Positions 8,032-16,925 of a DNA stretch of 37,798 nt are shown here, piece after piece (within the stretch, counting starts at the first letter, position 1; every line of letters starts with the position of its first letter). The translations under genes and the position numbers were made by a program. The notes below the pieces were generated by a model. That model searched no databases and was not told where the DNA came from. It saw only the letters and a program-made list of their open reading frames with translations. The stretch spans positions 1 to 37,798 of the forward strand of contig ONIM01000023.1 of the NCBI GenBank assembly GCA_900317885.1. Direction: 5' to 3'. This DNA comes from an uncultured Bacteroidales bacterium. GTDB taxonomy: Bacteria; Bacteroidota; Bacteroidia; Bacteroidales; Paludibacteraceae.

Positions 8032-10071
8032 TCATAAATTTGTGTTCAAGAACCGCAAGATTCTCTCGTGCATGTGTTTGGCGTTATTGCCCTGACGCAG
8101 ATGATGGTTGTCGTCGGGGTATAATTGCATCTCAAACTGCTTATCCGCCTCTACTAACGCATTGATATACTGCATTGTATGTTGCACATGGACGTTGTCA
8201 TCGCCTGTGCCATGGATGATCAGTACGGCGCCGGAGAGATCTGCTGCTTTGTTCAGGAGCGAAGCCTCTTCATAACCTCGCGGGTTAACCTGCGGACGAC
8301 GCATGTACCGCTCCGTATAAGCGGAGTCGTAGAGTTTCCAATCGGTCACCGGCGCAATCGCGATACCCGCCTTGAAGGGATGGTTCTTTTGGCTCATGGT
8401 GTAAAGCGTCTCGTAGCCGCCGTAAGACCAACCGAGAATCGCCATGCGGCTTGCATCAATATCCTCACGAGCACCGATATAGTTCGCCGCCGCAATCAGG
8501 TCCTCCGCCTCTTTCTGGCCCAGAGACATATAGGTCTCGTTGCGCCATGCGCGTCCACGACAGTCGCTTCCGCGGGTATCAACGATCAGTACCGCATAAC
8601 CCTGCTCGACCAAGGCGTACTCGAATTTCTTGCGCCAGCGGTTGAGTACCCGTTGGCTCGCCGGACCGGAGTAGTGCATGACCACAAGGGGGTTTTGTGA
8701 TTTATGATTTGTGATTTGTGATTTAGGATTTGGAAGCATCAACATTGCTTCCAATTCCTGACCATTGCCGTTGGGGATACGGAGTAACTGCGGCTCAGGC
8801 AAACCCTGCTCTTTCCATGCTGTAATAGTGGCTGTATGGTCTAGGATTAGTCTTACTTGAGTCTTACTTACCCCTTTGATAGTATAGAGGGTATAGGTGT
8901 TCGGAGTATCGAAAGACTGGAAGCATTCAATCATTCGTTTGGCGTCCTTGGAGAAGCGCGCTGTGTGGGTTCCTTCGCCTTCGCTCAGTTTGATGTTTTT
9001 GCCGTTGGGTTTGATGGAGACGGCGTAGATATCGCGTGTCGCGGGCGTAGTAGCGGCTTGGTAATAAAGGGTCTGGGACTTCTCATCCACGGCGTAGAGG
9101 GCTGTGACATCCATCTCCTCGGGCGTGAGGACGCGAAGTTGGGAACCTTGCGCATTATGCAAGTACGCACGGCGGAAACCGTCTTTTTCACTCAGCGCGA
9201 TGAAAGAACCGTCGGAGAGCCACTGATATTCGTCGAAGAGACTGTAGTCCACAAAATAGCGGTCGCTTTCTTCCTTGTAGAGCGGATGTGAGACCGTGGA
9301 TTTGGCATTGCAGGAGAGAATCTCCATCTTCGTTTGGTCTCTATTGACACGCAGGACGAGCAGTTCGCCTGCCGGCGTCCATCGCAAGCGCGGGAAATAG
9401 AAATCATTGGCGGTTTGAGATTTATCGTTGGTCACCTGCATGGTCTGAATGCCTTTGGTAGCGACGTCATAGACGCAGACGGACGCCTTGGCATTCGGAC
9501 ATCCGGCTTTCGGGTAACGCAGACTCTCCTGGGTCGGATATTGCGCCTCTCCGTAAACATCCCAACTGAAACTCGGTACCTCGTGCTCGTCGAGCCGTAC
9601 GAAAGCCAGCATTTTGGAATCCGGACTCCAGGCAAAGAGCGCCGTTGTGCCGAACTCCTCTTCATAAAGCCAATCGGCGATGCCGGAGATGATATCCGTG
9701 TCCTCGTTTTTAGTTACCGCCACTTCGGTTCCGAAATCGAGTTTATGGATGTAGAGGTTGTACTCTTTCGCGAACGCCACGTATCGTCCGTTGGGGCTCA
9801 TGACTGCGTCGCGAACCCGGTCAAAACCCATACCTGCGCCTACTTTCTTGCGGGTATGACGCATGGTATCCACTACGTACCATTCCGCCAAACGCGAGCG
9901 ACGGAAGATACGCTCTTCGTTCTCACATTCCAAACGGTACCGGCCGGCAGGAGCGGACTGATCACCGATGGATAAAATACTATCCTGCTCTGCGGCAGAA
10001 AGGGTTTTCGGATTATAATCGCCCGCCAGAATTCCTTGCAGGACGGTCAAAAAAATCAGCAGTATTTTCAT
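8032..10071 (-). CDS. prolyl oligopeptidase family S9 (DPP-IV-like) peptidase
   Basis: A 679-residue exported peptidase with a signal peptide (residues 1-16). Residues 40-420 form the beta-propeller, including the DPP-IV substrate-clamp motif DWLYEEEF. The alpha/beta-hydrolase domain (430-679) has Ser549 in GWSYGG, Asp625 in GTGDDNVH and His656 in DDNHH, so the catalytic triad is intact. It should release X-Pro or X-Ala dipeptides in the periplasm. Residues near 455-468 (NPKSQITNHKSQN) are encoded by a 7-bp DNA repeat at 8699-8733 and look like an insertion at the domain boundary. Its ATG overlaps the upstream gene's stop by 4 nt. Confidence 0.93.
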   Translation of the reverse strand: MKILLIFLTVLQGILAGDYNPKTLSAAEQDSILSIGDQSAPAGRYRLECENEERIFRRSRLAEWYVVDTMRHTRKKVGAGMGFDRVRDAVMSPNGRYVAFAKEYNLYIHKLDFGTEVAVTKNEDTDIISGIADWLYEEEFGTTALFAWSPDSKMLAFVRLDEHEVPSFSWDVYGEAQYPTQESLRYPKAGCPNAKASVCVYDVATKGIQTMQVTNDKSQTANDFYFPRLRWTPAGELLVLRVNRDQTKMEILSCNAKSTVSHPLYKEESDRYFVDYSLFDEYQWLSDGSFIALSEKDGFRRAYLHNAQGSQLRVLTPEEMDVTALYAVDEKSQTLYYQAATTPATRDIYAVSIKPNGKNIKLSEGEGTHTARFSKDAKRMIECFQSFDTPNTYTLYTIKGVSKTQVRLILDHTATITAWKEQGLPEPQLLRIPNGNGQELEAMLMLPNPKSQITNHKSQNPLVVMHYSGPASQRVLNRWRKKFEYALVEQGYAVLIVDTRGSDCRGRAWRNETYMSLGQKEAEDLIAAANYIGAREDIDASRMAILGWSYGGYETLYTMSQKNHPFKAGIAIAPVTDWKLYDSAYTERYMRRPQVNPRGYEEASLLNKAADLSGAVLIIHGTGDDNVHVQHTMQYINALVEADKQFEMQLYPDDNHHLRQGNNAKHMHERILRFLNTNL
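8699..8733. repeat. 7-bp tandem repeat inside the S9 peptidase gene
   Basis: Five 7-bp units, GATTTAT, GATTTGT, GATTTGT, GATTTAG, GATTTGG. They encode the Asn/Lys/Ser/Gln-rich stretch at the junction of propeller and hydrolase domains on the minus strand. Confidence 0.9.
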
Positions 10072-11318
10072 CTCAGTCGTAGTTCTTTCTCTCCGTTTCG
10101 GATGATTAAATCATAGCTTCCGAAAGGAAAAATATATTCATTTTTATTCATCTCCAAAGGATTGTCAAAACCCATGCCAAACTCCGGATGGCAGGTGAAA
10201 ATCTGTTCATTTTCCGAAGCAGGATAAGCAAGTTTCATAGGGGAGTTCTGCGGATTGGCCGCCACCAGACCTACGTGCATATTTCCCCCTTCGCCGTCCT
10301 GTACATTCAGCCAAAGGACATAGTTTTTATTCGCAATCGTGGCATAGAGAATGGTCTCGTTTCCTTCGTGATAAACGCGCCAAGGCGAAGCGGCTGTCAC
10401 CAGTTTGCGCTGGTCGTTATAACCGATAGGCGTACCTGTTGCTATGTGGGTGAGATAGGCTGTGTCTTTGGCGGCATTGAAAGCGAAGGAGTATTGCTGG
10501 TTCATATCCTTGCGGTTCATCATCTGCGGTATCATCCATCCATTTTCATCCGGAATACCTGCAAGCGCCATTTGTACGCGAGTGTTGGTATAGAGGTACT
10601 CGCCTTCGGTCAGGTCGGAGACATAGATTGAGTCCTCGGGCAGGATATACTCATACGCCGCCCAAAGTGTGACATCTGTCAGCGGGTAACATTGCGTGTT
10701 AGGCGCAATCAACTCCGGCCTCGTGGTCGTCTGACCGCACTCTGTCTCGCTCCAACCGATAAACCGCCAGCCGTTATAATCTTCCGTCGAAGGCAGGAAG
10801 ACCCCTGCTCCACCGGTGGTCTCCGTTAGCGTTTGGAAGACCTCATCTCCGCGCATGAGCGTCACGGAGTGTACAGGCGCAGGGGTATAAGAGATAACAT
10901 AGCGATCAATATAGAGCGAGTTCGCCGTTCCCTGCAGCCGGATAACCATCTCCTGTACGCCGGAATAGATCTTCGGCAAAAGGGAAAGCGCATGATAATA
11001 AGTATTATCGTACGCACCGAACCACTGGTCGAAAGAGCCGCTTTTGGTTGCCACCTTCTGACCATCGATTGTCACAGTCCACATGCCGGCACCTGCTTTT
11101 TGGTTTGAGCGGATATATACCTCGACCTTGTTAATCGTCAGACCTCCAAGATTGCTGAGCGTCAGTACAGCCTCGTCGCCCTGTCGCACCGTTCCTTTCT
11201 GGTAGTTGCAGTCATAAGAGACCTCGGCGGACGGAGGAATATCCCCCGTCGCGGCGACAGAATTTTTACTCTCGACTGTCAAGGTCAGAACCGATAAAAG
11301 GATGGTTAACCAGGTCAT
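10068..11318 (-). CDS. secreted protein with InlB-like repeat, unknown function
   Basis: A 416-residue exported protein with a signal-like N-terminus (MTWLTILLSVLTLTV). Residues about 25-150 look like a beta-sandwich. Residues about 155-215 match the Listeria-Bacteroides (InlB B-type) repeat pattern: GWRFIGWSE, then VTLWAAYEY. The remainder is beta-rich and unassigned. The final residues (SYDLIIRNGEKELRLR) weakly resemble the C-terminal tails of two other secreted proteins in this window. The gene overlaps the S9 peptidase start by 4 nt (ATGA) and lies 20 nt after the efflux gene, so it is in the long minus-strand operon. No function is claimed. Confidence 0.7.
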   Translation of the reverse strand: MTWLTILLSVLTLTVESKNSVAATGDIPPSAEVSYDCNYQKGTVRQGDEAVLTLSNLGGLTINKVEVYIRSNQKAGAGMWTVTIDGQKVATKSGSFDQWFGAYDNTYYHALSLLPKIYSGVQEMVIRLQGTANSLYIDRYVISYTPAPVHSVTLMRGDEVFQTLTETTGGAGVFLPSTEDYNGWRFIGWSETECGQTTTRPELIAPNTQCYPLTDVTLWAAYEYILPEDSIYVSDLTEGEYLYTNTRVQMALAGIPDENGWMIPQMMNRKDMNQQYSFAFNAAKDTAYLTHIATGTPIGYNDQRKLVTAASPWRVYHEGNETILYATIANKNYVLWLNVQDGEGGNMHVGLVAANPQNSPMKLAYPASENEQIFTCHPEFGMGFDNPLEMNKNEYIFPFGSYDLIIRNGEKELRLR

Positions 11319-11338
11319 GCGCTATTCGATCGTGTTGG

Positions 11339-12688
11339 TTATTTTGTACCTCCGCCGAGAGCCACGTATAGGTCGATAAGGCTGATGAGTCCGTTATAGC
11401 GGTTGGTGACATCAGAGAGTTGTGCCTTGAGGTAGTTCTCCTGCGCCGTGAGTACTTCCAAGTAGTTGGCTCTACCGGTTTTCATCAACTCATACGTGCC
11501 TTGATATGCCTCGCTCTGGGTAGTCAGGAGGCGTTGGTAGAGCGTATCCTGTTCCTGCGCGTTCTTGCAACGGAAGATGGCGTCGTTGACTTCACTTCCG
11601 GCTCTCAGCATGGTCTCCACATAGCGGTTAGCTGCGTCCTCTTGTTCCAATTTGGCGATCTTGAGATTCGCCTTCAGTTTGCCACCTGCAAAGATCGGTT
11701 GCGATAGTCCGAGGACAGCGTTCATCAATAGTTGACCTGGGTTCGCGACGATGCCGCCGTTATTGGTCCATCCGATGAGTCCCGAGAGCGACAGGGCCGG
11801 ACAGAAAGCGGCTTTCGCCATATTCGTCTGATAGAACGCCGCCGCCACATTACGTTCCGCAGCACGTACATCCGCACGGTTACTCAGCTGAGCAGCCGGC
11901 ACGGACTCCAGCGTCCATGGATCAAAGGTATAACTTGTCCAAGGCGAACGGGCTATCGCTTGCGGCTCAACGTTCAGCAGCAGGCACATAGAGAGCTCCA
12001 GTGAGTGGATCTGCTCCAAGAGCTGCTTGCGCTGGATCTGCACATTGATGAGGGAAGCCTCCATCTGACCGATAGAAGGCGAATACGCCTGACCGTTCTT
12101 CACCAAGACGCGCTGAATCTCCAGTACTTGTTCCCAGATGACTTCTGTACTATCGAGGATAATCTCCTGGTAATCCAACAGCTGCAACTGCGTATAGGTA
12201 CGTGCAACCGTAGCAACGAGGTTGGCATGTGCCGCTGCGCGGTTATCCTCCGCTTGTTCGCGTAGCACTTGCGCCTGGCGTTTGCGATTCGTGATTGTAC
12301 CAAACCCTTCTCCACCCCAATTGAGTGAGAGCGGCACTTGGTAACTCAGCGTCGCGCCGGACATTCCTGCGCCGGGCGTATAAGTGCCCGAGACACCGAC
12401 GTTGGCAGGCGAGATAGCTAAGGTCGGCAGGAAGCCTAACTTAGCAGCACGAAGACGTGCATCTGCTTCTAACACGGCGAGTTTGCGCGAACGGTAATCG
12501 ACATTATTCTCCAGCGCCTTGCGGATGTGTCCCTGTAAGATCGGGTCGGTGATATAGGTCTGCCAATTCGCGTCGCTGACAGCTGTAATCAAGCTGTCCT
12601 GCTCTGGTTGCTGAGCCGGCTCGTACTTCTTGAAGATTCCGCAGGAAGAGAACATTAAAGTACAAAGGAACAAAGTACAAAGTACCAT
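11339..12688 (-). CDS. TolC/OprM-like outer membrane factor (internal start)
   Basis: The likely independent product of the fused frame, 449 residues. From the ATG at 12688 it has a lipoprotein signal with cysteines at LMFSSCGIF and then the two outer membrane efflux repeats: long helices (for example LAVLEADARLRAAKLGFLP) alternating with beta segments, ending in LYVALGGGTK as usual for OprM-type proteins. It would form the trimeric outer membrane exit duct for the RND pump. The sequence itself cannot tell whether it is made separately; the lipobox argues that it is. Confidence 0.7.
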   Translation of the reverse strand: MVLCTLFLCTLMFSSCGIFKKYEPAQQPEQDSLITAVSDANWQTYITDPILQGHIRKALENNVDYRSRKLAVLEADARLRAAKLGFLPTLAISPANVGVSGTYTPGAGMSGATLSYQVPLSLNWGGEGFGTITNRKRQAQVLREQAEDNRAAAHANLVATVARTYTQLQLLDYQEIILDSTEVIWEQVLEIQRVLVKNGQAYSPSIGQMEASLINVQIQRKQLLEQIHSLELSMCLLLNVEPQAIARSPWTSYTFDPWTLESVPAAQLSNRADVRAAERNVAAAFYQTNMAKAAFCPALSLSGLIGWTNNGGIVANPGQLLMNAVLGLSQPIFAGGKLKANLKIAKLEQEDAANRYVETMLRAGSEVNDAIFRCKNAQEQDTLYQRLLTTQSEAYQGTYELMKTGRANYLEVLTAQENYLKAQLSDVTNRYNGLISLIDLYVALGGGTK

Positions 12689-15600
12689 TACCGTGTTTAC
12701 CTTATTCGATTTTCGAGATTTCGGTATATCGGTATTTCGAGATTCCGAAGAGTCCTCTACCTCTACGGGTTCGGGCTCTCCCTGGAAGCGCTCGTGTAGC
12801 GTCTGGAAGATGATATAGAACGCGGGCACGACGAATACGAGCGCGAGTGTTCCTACCGCCATACCGCCGGTTACGCCGATAGCGAGTGCGCGGTTACCGT
12901 TTGCTCCGGCGCCACCTTCGATAATCAACGGAATCATACCGGCAATCATAGTCACGACGGTCATCAGAATAGGACGCAGACGATCCTCACAAGCTCCAAG
13001 AGCAGCTTCCACGATCGGCATGCCCTGTTTGCGTTTCTCGACCGCGAACTCGGTAATCAGGATGGCTGTCTTCGCGAGCAGACCGATCAACATAATCACA
13101 CCTGTCTGGAGATAGATATTATTCTCCTGGCCGCAGAGCCATGACAGCGCGAACGAACCCATCAGACCGAAGGGAACAGACAACAGGACCGCCAACGGGA
13201 TGAAGAATGACTCATACAGCGATGCGAGAATCATATAAATCAGCAAGATACAAACGAGGTAGATGAGGGCAGTGAGGTTGGATTTGCTATTCGCCTGCAA
13301 CTCACGACTCATACCTCCGTACTCGAACGTATAGCCTGACGGCAGATGTGTTTTCGCCACCTCTTCAATCACTTTCTGCACATTACCCTCGCTATAACCG
13401 GCACTCGGTTGCACGGAACAAGCAATCGACTGATAGAGGTTAAAACGCTTCTGAGTAGCCGATCCTACAGCCGGCGTGAGCGTCACAAACTGCGAGATCG
13501 GAGCCATCTCTTCGCCTATCTTCACAAAGATATTATTCAGCGATGAAGGATCCAGACGGTATTCCGGTGCAGCACCCGCCATGACACGATAGACCTTGCC
13601 GTACTGGTTGAAGTTACTGATATAGGCACTACCGCAGTAAGCACCAAGCGTATTCAGAACCACATCCGGCGAAATACCTGCGCGGTCACACTGCGTAGCG
13701 TTGACATCTACCTTGTATTTGGGGAAAGACTCGCTGTAGAGCGACATTGCCATCTGTATCTCCGGGTGTTTCTGGAGCTCGGCAAGGAAGTTATTCACCA
13801 CCTCATTGAACTTCGACATATCACCTCCTTGCAGGTCTTCCATCTGGAGATCGATTGCGTTACTGTTACCATATCCGGGGATCTGCGGCATCTGGAACGG
13901 GATGACTTGTGCGTCCTTGATATCTTCGCAAGAGAGGTACAGTTTCGCCATCACATAGTCGATATAGTGCTCGATACCTTTGCGCTGGTCCCAAGGTTTG
14001 AGACGCACGACGAGCGTACCGTAGCTGACACCCGTACCGGAGATCAGACCGAAACCGGAGATCTTGGCATAACTCTCCACCTCCTCAAGCCGCAGCACAT
14101 GTTCCTCTACCTGCGCCATGATCTTATCGGTCTCCACAAGCGGCGAACCGGCCGGGGCCGTTACATCGACCATGATCACACCTTGGTCCTCCTGCGGCAC
14201 AAGTCCCGAAGGCAACGCACGCATGGCGAACACCATCGCTATCGCAGCGGCAATGAGCCAAAGCCACGCGCGGCGGGGTTTCTGCAGGAACTTAGCCACA
14301 CCATTCTTGTACTTGCCCAAGATGGCGTTATAGCCGGCGTCATATGCTTCTTTCACATACTGCGCGAAGCTTTTCTTTCCGTTAGGCTCTTCTTTCTTAG
14401 GCCGGAAAAGGATGGCGGTCAGCGCCGGACAGAGGGTCAGCGCAGAGATACAGCTGAGTCCCACGGAACTGGCGATGGTTATACCGAACTGCGTGAAGAA
14501 CGTACCGCTGGTGCCGGGCATGAACGTCACAGGGATGAACACCGCCATGAAGACCAGCGTACAACTGATGACTGCGACCGTCACTTCGCTCATGGCATCT
14601 TTCGTAGCCTTGTACGCCGAGGTATAACCGCTCTCCATCTTCGCCATCACCGCCTCGACGACGACAATCGCATCATCGACGACCGTTCCGATCGCCAACA
14701 CAAGCGCAAAGAGCGTTAAGATATTCAGGGAGAATCCCGCCACTTTCACCACCGCGAATGTACCCAACAGCGATACGATGATGGAGATCGACGGAATAAG
14801 GGTTGCTTTGAAATTCTGCAGGAAGAAATACACTACCAGGATGACCAGAATGATAGCGATGATAAGTGTCTCTACGACGTTATGGATTGCGGCATAGAGG
14901 AAGTCATCGGAAGTCTGGAGAGTCGTGAACTCCAAGCCTGCCGGCATAGTCTTTTTGATCTGGTCATACAAGTCGTTGATCGCCGCATTGACCTGGGTCG
15001 CATTGGCTCCCGGCGCCTGGTTGATCATGAATGCTACGCCGGGCTTGCCGTCCACGCGGGAGGAGAAGCTGTAGTTCAAGGCGCCCAACTCTACATCCGC
15101 CACATCGCGCAGATGGAGCACATTACCATGATCCGTACGGAGGACAATCGACTCAAACTCCTCGATGGATTGCAGACGACCTTTGTACTCCAAGTTATAC
15201 TGATACGTGTTGCCGCTCTGCTCGCCTAACGAACCGGTGGCAGCCACCATATTCTGGTTCCCGATGGCGGCAAAGATATCGTTCGGTTCAAGTCCATACT
15301 GCGCCATCACATCCGGCTTCATCCAGATACGTAACGAGTACGTGTTACCTAACAGCTGCACAGCACCCACACCCGTCACACGCAAGAGACGAGGTTTGAC
15401 GTTAATATCAATATAGTTGGCGATGAAGTCCATGTCGAACTTCCCGTCGCGGCTGACGAGCGCAGTAATCTGGAGGATGTTATTCTGCCTCTTCTCTACC
15501 TTTACACCCACACGGGTCACCTCCTGCGGAAGCAATCCCAAAGCCGCCGACACGCGGTTCTGCACATTGACCGCCGCCATATCCGCGTCCGTGCCTTGAT

Positions 15601-15757
15601 TGAAATAAACGTTGATATTGACATCACCGGTAGCCGAAGCTTCCGAGGTCATGTACGCCATGTTCTCCACGCCGTTCACTGCCTCCTCAATAGGCATCAC
15701 CACGGATTTCATCACCGTGTTGGCATCTGCGCCGGAATAGGACGTTGAGATCATCAC
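11339..15757 (-). CDS. RND efflux pump (AcrB/HAE1 type) fused in frame to TolC-like outer membrane factor
   Basis: One open frame of 1472 codons joins two normally separate proteins. Codons 1 to about 1005 are an inner-membrane proton/drug antiporter: GTVVDDAIVVVEAVMAK carries the proton-relay aspartates of TM4, and twelve membrane segments are visible apart from a missing N-terminus. Codons about 1024-1472 are a TolC/OprM-like factor starting with a lipoprotein signal (MVLCTLFLCTLMFSSC) at the internal ATG 12688-12686. The linker (about 1006-1023) is encoded by 8-bp repeats. The pump's first 40 or so residues are in another frame (see 15754-15866). A real two-compartment fusion would be hard to reconcile with the signal; reinitiation at 12688 is my preferred reading. 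Drug substrate unknown. Confidence 0.85.
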   Translation of the reverse strand: MMISTSYSGADANTVMKSVVMPIEEAVNGVENMAYMTSEASATGDVNINVYFNQGTDADMAAVNVQNRVSAALGLLPQEVTRVGVKVEKRQNNILQITALVSRDGKFDMDFIANYIDINVKPRLLRVTGVGAVQLLGNTYSLRIWMKPDVMAQYGLEPNDIFAAIGNQNMVAATGSLGEQSGNTYQYNLEYKGRLQSIEEFESIVLRTDHGNVLHLRDVADVELGALNYSFSSRVDGKPGVAFMINQAPGANATQVNAAINDLYDQIKKTMPAGLEFTTLQTSDDFLYAAIHNVVETLIIAIILVILVVYFFLQNFKATLIPSISIIVSLLGTFAVVKVAGFSLNILTLFALVLAIGTVVDDAIVVVEAVMAKMESGYTSAYKATKDAMSEVTVAVISCTLVFMAVFIPVTFMPGTSGTFFTQFGITIASSVGLSCISALTLCPALTAILFRPKKEEPNGKKSFAQYVKEAYDAGYNAILGKYKNGVAKFLQKPRRAWLWLIAAAIAMVFAMRALPSGLVPQEDQGVIMVDVTAPAGSPLVETDKIMAQVEEHVLRLEEVESYAKISGFGLISGTGVSYGTLVVRLKPWDQRKGIEHYIDYVMAKLYLSCEDIKDAQVIPFQMPQIPGYGNSNAIDLQMEDLQGGDMSKFNEVVNNFLAELQKHPEIQMAMSLYSESFPKYKVDVNATQCDRAGISPDVVLNTLGAYCGSAYISNFNQYGKVYRVMAGAAPEYRLDPSSLNNIFVKIGEEMAPISQFVTLTPAVGSATQKRFNLYQSIACSVQPSAGYSEGNVQKVIEEVAKTHLPSGYTFEYGGMSRELQANSKSNLTALIYLVCILLIYMILASLYESFFIPLAVLLSVPFGLMGSFALSWLCGQENNIYLQTGVIMLIGLLAKTAILITEFAVEKRKQGMPIVEAALGACEDRLRPILMTVVTMIAGMIPLIIEGGAGANGNRALAIGVTGGMAVGTLALVFVVPAFYIIFQTLHERFQGEPEPVEVEDSSESRNTDIPKSRKSNKVNTVMVLCTLFLCTLMFSSCGIFKKYEPAQQPEQDSLITAVSDANWQTYITDPILQGHIRKALENNVDYRSRKLAVLEADARLRAAKLGFLPTLAISPANVGVSGTYTPGAGMSGATLSYQVPLSLNWGGEGFGTITNRKRQAQVLREQAEDNRAAAHANLVATVARTYTQLQLLDYQEIILDSTEVIWEQVLEIQRVLVKNGQAYSPSIGQMEASLINVQIQRKQLLEQIHSLELSMCLLLNVEPQAIARSPWTSYTFDPWTLESVPAAQLSNRADVRAAERNVAAAFYQTNMAKAAFCPALSLSGLIGWTNNGGIVANPGQLLMNAVLGLSQPIFAGGKLKANLKIAKLEQEDAANRYVETMLRAGSEVNDAIFRCKNAQEQDTLYQRLLTTQSEAYQGTYELMKTGRANYLEVLTAQENYLKAQLSDVTNRYNGLISLIDLYVALGGGTK
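12657..12685. repeat. 7-bp AAAGTAC tandem repeat in a lipoprotein signal
   Basis: AAAGTAC, AAAGGAAC, AAAGTAC, AAAGTAC in a row. On the minus strand this encodes the Leu-Cys-Thr-Leu repeats of the outer membrane factor signal peptide. A shorter version occurs at 16876-16889 in the adaptor's signal peptide. Confidence 0.9.
12712..12751. repeat. 8-bp tandem repeat at the pump/outer membrane factor junction
   Basis: Units TTCGAGAT, TTCGGTAT, ATCGGTAT, TTCGAGAT, TCCGAAGA. It encodes the Ser-Arg-Asn-Thr-Asp-Ile-Pro-Lys-Ser-Arg linker where a pump stop codon would be expected. Confidence 0.85.
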
Positions 15758-15866
15758 CGTCGGTGGCGCGATATCCGGGAAGGCATATAAAACCCACTAA
15801 AGCGATCAGCAGCGAGATACACACCGCCATCACTTTCCGATCTACGAAAATATTTCCCTTTGCCAT
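15754..15866 (-). pseudogene. frame-broken N-terminus of the RND pump
   Basis: From the ATG at 15866 (2 nt after the adaptor stop) the translation begins MAKGNIFVDRKVMAVCISLL and continues IALVGFI, the expected first transmembrane helix of an HAE1-type pump. It then leaves frame near 15785-15775. The right frame resumes with FPDIAPPTVMISTSYSGAD. Compared with AcrB about seven residues (the Leu-Pro-Val-Ala-Gln region) are absent, so a deletion of roughly 20-22 nt fits better than a one-base error. Confidence 0.8.
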
Positions 15867-15868
15867 AA

Positions 15869-16904
15869 TCAGTACAACACTTTTTGTCCTTCATGTACAT
15901 TCGCAGCTCCCTTAGCCACGATCGTCTCCCCTTCTTCAACGCCGGATTTGAGTACTGCGCGCACGCCATCGCCCAACTCCTCAATCTCTACGATAGCGCT
16001 GGTAGCGAGGCTGTCTGCACCTACTTTATAAACGAGGGCTTTGTTCTGGATACGCACGACGGCGGTCAGCGGCACTAACATCACATTCTCCCACTCTACG
16101 GGCATCACCACGGAGCCTTGCATCCCGGAGAACAATTCGCCTTTGGGGTTCGGGAAAGTTACGTAGCAGGTCACCGAACCGGTCTGCTGATCGACCATAC
16201 CGGAGAGGCTGGTGATACGACCTTTCTCGCTGTACTCGCTCCAACGAACCCAACTCGCTGATCATCGCGTGAACCTGGCTCTCCGTGATGGAGAAACTGG
16301 CCTCCATCTCGCTGACTCCGGCTACGCGGGTAAGCATCGTTCCTTCGGAGATCACGTCGCCAACGTGCGGGATGATATTTCCCACCAATCCATTCACAGG
16401 ACTCTTGATTGTGCAATAATCCAGGCGCAGCTCTGCGTCACGAACGGCAGCGCGGGCTTGTGCCACCTGCGCCTCAGCCGACTGCAGCGTGTTCAGACTC
16501 TTACGCAGCAGATAGCCGCTGATGATACCTTTGTCCGCTAACTCCTTGTTGCTCTCCGCCTCCAGTCTTGCGTTCTCACAGTTGGCAAGAGCGGTTTGCA
16601 GATCCGCCTTCGCATGTACCAAAGCATTCATGGCACTACGGCTATCAATCAGGAAAAGCACGTCGCCTTTCTTCACGCTCTGACCGTCTTTCACACGGAT
16701 GGCATCCAGCGTTCCTGTGCATCGGGACACGATAGACACATCGCCTTTACCGCGGATAGCCGCACTCCAAGTCATCGGAGCGGTCACGGTCTCACGGGAC
16801 AGCGTAAGCGTTTCAAAACTCGTGTGCTGTTCTTCCGGCATCTTCACGCAACTCGTCAGCACACAAAAAGCTAATGTACAAAGTACAAATGGGATTTTTT
16901 TCAT
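15869..16904 (-). pseudogene. RND efflux periplasmic adaptor (AcrA-like), frameshifted
   Basis: Membrane fusion protein of the efflux complex. The ATG at 16904 gives a lipoprotein signal (VLCTLAFCVLTSC), a biotinyl-lipoyl half (GTLDAIRVKDGQSVKKGDVLFL), a long helical hairpin, and the second lipoyl half (YCTIKSPVNGLVGNIIPHVGD), up to ISELGSLER. Near 16230-16240 the frame changes; the beta-barrel and membrane-proximal domains continue in another frame (GMVDQQTGSVTCYVTFPNPK to the stop at 15869-15871). Together the parts make a complete adaptor of about 345 residues. Either a real 1-nt insertion or 2-nt deletion inactivates it, or this is an assembly error. It is 21 nt after the DUF4832 gene and 2 nt before the pump. 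Confidence 0.85.
16876..16889. repeat. short 7-bp repeat in the adaptor signal peptide
   Basis: TGTACAA then AGTACAA, related to the AAAGTAC repeat at 12657-12685. It encodes part of the Val-Leu-Cys-Thr-Leu core of the adaptor's signal peptide. Confidence 0.7.
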
Positions 16905-16925
16905 TGTATTAAGTTAATTTGTGTT

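Noticed and set aside
13766-14719. 317-codon plus-strand frame opposite the RND pump
   Set aside because: Long His/Arg/Asp-rich shadow of the pump coding strand; no start signals and the opposite frame is clearly a pump.
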